Source: Saccharobesus litoralis (GTDB lineage Bacteria > Pseudomonadota > Gammaproteobacteria > Enterobacterales > Alteromonadaceae). Taken from it: a stretch of DNA of 64,000 nucleotides. Made by a program: the position numbers and the translations under genes. Numbering within the stretch: position 1 is the stretch's first letter; each line of letters begins with the position of its first letter. Of the stretch, positions 60,669 through 64,000 are shown piece by piece. The stretch spans positions 1,984,001-2,048,000 of the forward strand of contig NZ_CP026604.1 of NCBI RefSeq assembly GCF_003063625.1, written 5' to 3'. The notes below the pieces were generated by a model. The model did no database searches. It saw only the letters and a program-made list of their open reading frames with translations, and was not told the DNA's origin.

Positions 60669-61473
60669 GTACGCCCAACAGGGTGCTAAATCAGCATGGT
60701 GTAAGTCCATGTCAGAGTATGCCAAAGCTCTGTAGTTGAAAGTAACTGCGTCACTGTGAAGTGGGGTGGAGAGTAACTGGAAACGAAATACCAGTCCGTA
60801 GGAGACGAACCTGATTCGGTTTGATGTTGCGACGAGCCTTCTAGGTTATGGCGAAGTCTGGAACACACCTTATACGCTGTTTTGGTGGCTAAAGCGATAT
60901 AAGGGCGGCATTGGATGGTTGAGGATGGAATGGTAGGAAGGTATAGCATCTGGACTGGGGATGGCTCCCGTTGGAGGTGACCGATGGGAGAGGTCAGAAC
61001 CTTGATAGTACCGTGACGGCATCTTGGCTGCTATGGCCGCGTAGTCAGAAATGACTCGCATTATGCCCTTGAGTGGTCGTAACTCGCCTACGGCGTGTCT
61101 GAGATGTTCGTGAGAAGCTTGGTAAGCAAAGCCATGCTTAGGAAAGGAAGGTAGGAAGGAAGATATGTTTGGTATTGTAAAGGCGAACAACAGAGATGTT
61201 GACCTTACATATTACCGATTTGGTTAGAAGATAAGGAAAGTGAATACTCGTGAGAGTATTTGCACTTGTCATATAGATATCAAACATATGCTAGCGGCGT
61301 GGGCGGCTGCGCTAAAGATTTTGGTAAGTTATCTGAGCAATATCACGCATTTCACTGACTTGATGCCGTGATGGCGTAAGCTAGTCCCGATGTGGAAACG
61401 ACCGACTGGAGAGCCGTATGCGGGAGAACCGCACGTGCGGTTCGGAGGGAGGGGCGAAAGTCCCTACCCCTAT
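60669..61473 (+). mobile_element. Group II intron without an ORF
   Basis: The 805-bp element has a GTACG 5' end and a domain V (AGAGCCGTATGCGGGAGAAC then CGCACGTGCGGTTCGG, about 61411-61445). A domain VI stem follows (GGGAGGGGCGAAAGTCCCTA) with an unpaired A and a CCTAT end. The 5' domain I region (GTGTAAGTCCATGTCAGAGT, GTGAAGTGGGGTGGAGAGTA, GAGACGAACCTG) is also typical. No reverse-transcriptase motif is present in any frame, so mobility would need a maturase from elsewhere. It differs clearly from the intron at 22518. GTACG instead of GUGYG at the 5' end is a departure from consensus. Confidence 0.8.
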
Positions 61474-61638
61474 CAAGAAATTCAACTGAACATTTGGCTT
61501 CGTCGCCCTTTAATCAAACTTGTACCTAAGGGCACTGTCGTTTTAATCGAGGTTAGCTTAAGGCATACAATCAAGCAAAATGAGTAAAAGACCTTCGCAT
61601 TTTTAAACAAGCAGGCTACAAGGACTAAAAGTAAAAAG

Positions 61639-62757
61639 ATGATAAACAAAATGAATAACAAAATAGCACTGCAATTTTTCCCGCAAGAAAAGCTTTTTTG
61701 GCTATATCATTTTGCGGCTTATGGCTTATTTACGCTGTTTCAATCGGTTAATTTTTACCTGCGTGAAATGTTCTTCGGCTACAACATGTTGGCGACCGCT
61801 ATCATGGTGCCCATTTTTACTTTCACCGTGCTGTTATTTCGCTGGGTATATAAAACACGACGTTGGCATGAGTTAGCTATGGGTAAGCAAATGGGTTTAG
61901 TTTTACTCAGTGCTTTTATTATGTCGATTATTGTTGTTTTGTTACTGTCTATTACGACACTGCCTTTTTATTGGCATGATTTGTTTAATGAAAAAATCGG
62001 CAAAATGGCAGGCTTTAGTAGTCCGATGCAAGGCTTTCTGCAGTTTTTTGTATCGAATGTCATTGCTCAAGCGTTTATCTGTGGCTTATGGGGTTATATG
62101 TACATTGGTGTCAGTTATAGCCGCCGCGCCAGACAAGCCGAGCTGGATGTACTGCGTTTAGAAAACAGTTTAAAAGAGGCGCAATTAATCAGCCTATCTA
62201 ATCAACTTAATCCTCATTTCCTGTTTAACAGTTTAAATAATATTCGTTTTTTAATTCACGAAAATCCAGACCAAGCTGATGATATGGTTACTGCATTTTC
62301 GGAAATATTGCGTTATTCACTGACTCAAGGAAAACAAGAAAAAGTCAAATTGGCGCAAGAGCTAGAGATAGTTCAGCGTTATATTGAGATAGTCAGCGTG
62401 CAATTAGAACACAGGTTGGATTTTCAATTAACTAAACCCAATGGACATGGGGTGGATGAGTACGTATTGCCACCCATGACGTTACAATTACTGGTCGAAA
62501 ATGCCATTAAACATGGGGTCGACAACATTCGGCAGGCGTCTACTCTTAATGTCGATATTAGCCTTGTCGAAAATCAAATATTTATCCAAGTGGTTAACCC
62601 TGTATTGCCACATACCAATAACATAGAGTCAACAGGCACTGGCTTGGCCAATATTCGCCAGCGTTTAAAACTGCTGTATGCTGATAACGCTGAGCTAATG
62701 ACACAATTACAAGATAATCAATTTACGGCTCGGTTGACTTTACCCGCAGAAAAATAG
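61639..62757 (+). CDS. LytS-type sensor histidine kinase
   Basis: The 372-residue protein has four membrane segments in residues 20-165, then a short coiled segment and a His_kinase domain with LSNQLNPHFLFNSLNN (phosphoacceptor His). The ATP-binding motifs are LQLLVENAIKHG and STGTGLANIRQRL. It pairs with the LytTR regulator that starts 4 bp downstream. A second ATG at 61651 could also serve as start. The signal is unknown. Confidence 0.94.
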   Translation: MINKMNNKIALQFFPQEKLFWLYHFAAYGLFTLFQSVNFYLREMFFGYNMLATAIMVPIFTFTVLLFRWVYKTRRWHELAMGKQMGLVLLSAFIMSIIVVLLLSITTLPFYWHDLFNEKIGKMAGFSSPMQGFLQFFVSNVIAQAFICGLWGYMYIGVSYSRRARQAELDVLRLENSLKEAQLISLSNQLNPHFLFNSLNNIRFLIHENPDQADDMVTAFSEILRYSLTQGKQEKVKLAQELEIVQRYIEIVSVQLEHRLDFQLTKPNGHGVDEYVLPPMTLQLLVENAIKHGVDNIRQASTLNVDISLVENQIFIQVVNPVLPHTNNIESTGTGLANIRQRLKLLYADNAELMTQLQDNQFTARLTLPAEK

Positions 62758-62761
62758 GGAC

Positions 62762-63529
62762 ATGATAATGAAAGCGTTAATTGTTGAAGACTCTCGTTTA
62801 GCTCGCGAAGGGCTGGCAAGAATGTTAGCTAATCACTCAGAAGTGGAAGTGATTGGCACGGCGGCTAATGTTGCAGAGGCGTTGCAAATTATTCAGCAAA
62901 CCGATGTTGAGTTGCTATTTCTTGATATTCACATGCCAGAAGAAAATGGTTTTGATTTGCTAGGTCAGTTGGCCTATCAACCTAAAGTTATTTTTACTAC
63001 GGCTTATTCTGAATATGCTATCCAGTCTTTTGAATACAATACCATTGACTATCTGTTAAAACCCATCAGTAAAGCCCGTTTGGCAACCGCAATCAACAAA
63101 TTACTTAAAGCTGAACCGACAGCAAGCAATGATTCTCAAATAGCTAGCGATGTCGTTGTTAGTGATGCAGTGGCAAGTGAAGTAGAAGAAAAATTGAGTT
63201 TGGACAGTAAAATTTTCGTTAAAGACGGTGATGAATGTCATCTGATCAGTTTAAGGGAAATAGAATACATAGAAAGTTGTAAAAACTATGTCAGGGTGTT
63301 TTTTGGCGGGCACAATGCGTTTATTAAAAAGTCGCTTAGTCAGGTGGAATCTAGGTTACCCGCTCGTTGTTTTTTTCGTGCCAATCGCCAGTATATTATT
63401 AACCTCAATTTTGTTAGCCAGATAAATGAGAATTTAACCGATGGCTATGATGTAAAATTACAAGGGGGCAGGTTGATAGACGTGTCGCGTCGCAACGCCA
63501 GTAAAATGAAAGAATTATTAAGCTTGTAA
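62762..63529 (+). CDS. LytTR-family response regulator
   Basis: The 255-residue protein has a receiver domain (residues 3-118) with the phosphoacceptor Asp55 in LLFLDIHMPEENG. A C-terminal LytTR DNA-binding domain (about 155-255) shows the family pattern IEYIESCKNYVRVFF, RCFFRANRQYIINL and VSRRNASKMKELL. GGGA precedes the start, which is the ATG at 62762 or the ATG at 62768. It is co-transcribed with the kinase. Its targets are unknown; the convergent GH16 gene is not an obvious one. Confidence 0.94.
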   Translation: MIMKALIVEDSRLAREGLARMLANHSEVEVIGTAANVAEALQIIQQTDVELLFLDIHMPEENGFDLLGQLAYQPKVIFTTAYSEYAIQSFEYNTIDYLLKPISKARLATAINKLLKAEPTASNDSQIASDVVVSDAVASEVEEKLSLDSKIFVKDGDECHLISLREIEYIESCKNYVRVFFGGHNAFIKKSLSQVESRLPARCFFRANRQYIINLNFVSQINENLTDGYDVKLQGGRLIDVSRRNASKMKELLSL

Positions 63530-63646
63530 ACGGCTATATGTAGCCAAAGTGTACAGCTAACCTTTACGTATACTGAGCATACACAGGGCATATACTCTGC
63601 GTATGCCAAGGCTAGCTTCAATACTGATTATTTGTACTCATTTAGG

Positions 63647-64000
63647 TTAAACATCTACAGGTTTGTACACTCTTACCCAATCAACATACATTTTATTTTT
63701 AGTCTCGTCGGCTAATTCTTCATCTGTTGCGACATGGCCTTTTTTCGAACGCCAATCATGATCTTCTATATCAAAAATAATGTGCATAGGGCGATCTAAG
63801 CCTAAGTTTTCAGGGTCATTAATATCTTTGCGACGTAATTCACGAACTAATTTGCCATCGATATAAAAATCCACTGTCCAAGCGTCACGCCAATATGCGC
63901 CAAACGTATGGTAATCCAAGCGATAAGGTTCGTTATTGGGTAGGGTAAATTTTTTCGGCGTGTGTAAATCTTTAATGATGTCGTTAGTTTCAGGATCACG
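63647..64000 (-). CDS. GH16 beta-agarase/porphyranase-like enzyme, C-terminal end (gene continues beyond the window)
   Basis: The reverse-strand frame is open to the window edge and shows the last 117 residues of a GH16 enzyme: YHTFGAYWRDAWTVDFYIDG, DRPMHIIFDIEDHDW and KMYVDWVRVYKP. The catalytic ExDxxE motif is outside. The Asp-Trp region followed by a threonine/glutamate-rich loop resembles agarases and porphyranases more than laminarinases. This suggests that the organism also attacks red-algal galactans. Upstream of the stop, at 63590-63610, GGCATA...TATGCC may form a terminator between the convergent genes. Confidence 0.85.
   Translation of the reverse strand, partial: RDPETNDIIKDLHTPKKFTLPNNEPYRLDYHTFGAYWRDAWTVDFYIDGKLVRELRRKDINDPENLGLDRPMHIIFDIEDHDWRSKKGHVATDEELADETKNKMYVDWVRVYKPVDV

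Noticed and set aside
60686-61587. Open frames inside and across the second group II intron, including one running over its 3' end
   Set aside because: They overlap the conserved RNA domains, have no ribosome-binding sites and show no protein-like composition.
1-64000. tRNA, rRNA or known riboswitch genes
   Set aside because: No cloverleaf, rRNA stretch or familiar riboswitch core was recognised on either strand by eye.

Overview
The window looks like a chromosomal segment of a seaweed-degrading marine gammaproteobacterium, probably Alteromonadales (a Catenovulum-, Paraglaciecola- or Alteromonas-like bacterium). The reasons are the low-to-middling GC seen by eye, many secreted polysaccharide-degrading enzymes, and housekeeping neighbours typical of the group (ytjB/serB, pxpBCA-type genes, norR-nnrS-hmp). 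The genus is inference; no database search was possible.

Region 1 (about 1-19.4 kb) is the first half of a carbohydrate locus: a truncated family 78 rhamnosidase, ybaK, an AraC regulator, and an MFS sugar transporter directly followed by a cytoplasmic DUF5107-TPR protein and a GH2 lipoprotein. Then come an S1 sulfatase, a complete GH78, a beta-propeller polysaccharide lyase resembling the PL24/PL25 ulvan lyases, a GH105 unsaturated uronyl hydrolase and a secreted TonB-domain protein. Region 3 (30-39.4 kb) continues the theme with two tandem GH106 rhamnosidases and a second lyase paralogue that is a lipoprotein. Lyase, delta-uronyl hydrolase, alpha-L-rhamnosidases and sulfatase together fit degradation of a sulfated rhamnose/uronic-acid polysaccharide, most simply ulvan from green algae.

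Region 2 (19.4-30 kb) separates the two halves and is a mobile-element-rich island. It holds a small unknown gene, a GFA-family gene followed by a good integron attC site and a DUF4265 gene (a stranded cassette array), an IS4-like transposase remnant, a group II intron with its maturase inserted in a palindromic repeat, a RidA/SDR gene pair with a divergent LysR regulator, a chemoreceptor, and a RHH/RelE toxin-antitoxin module. At least five copies of a repeat carrying a terminator-like stem-loop are scattered through it.

Region 4 (39.4-64 kb) is mostly ordinary: two lipoproteins of unknown function, a lipoprotein with about 17 MORN repeats, the 5-oxoprolinase genes pxpABC, a diguanylate cyclase, ytjB/serB, two esterases, a nitric-oxide module (NorR, NnrS, flavohaemoglobin) with a readable sigma-54 promoter and NorR sites, a NUDT6-like Nudix protein, a membrane-anchored serine hydrolase, a second group II intron without an ORF, a LytS/LytTR two-component pair, and the end of a GH16 agarase/porphyranase-like gene running off the window.

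The most noteworthy non-coding content is a set of small structured repeats. These include a 190-210 bp MITE-like element with inverted ends and 4-bp YTAG duplications, and several repeat families folding as an outer stem enclosing two hairpins. Both group II introns lie in or directly against such repeats.
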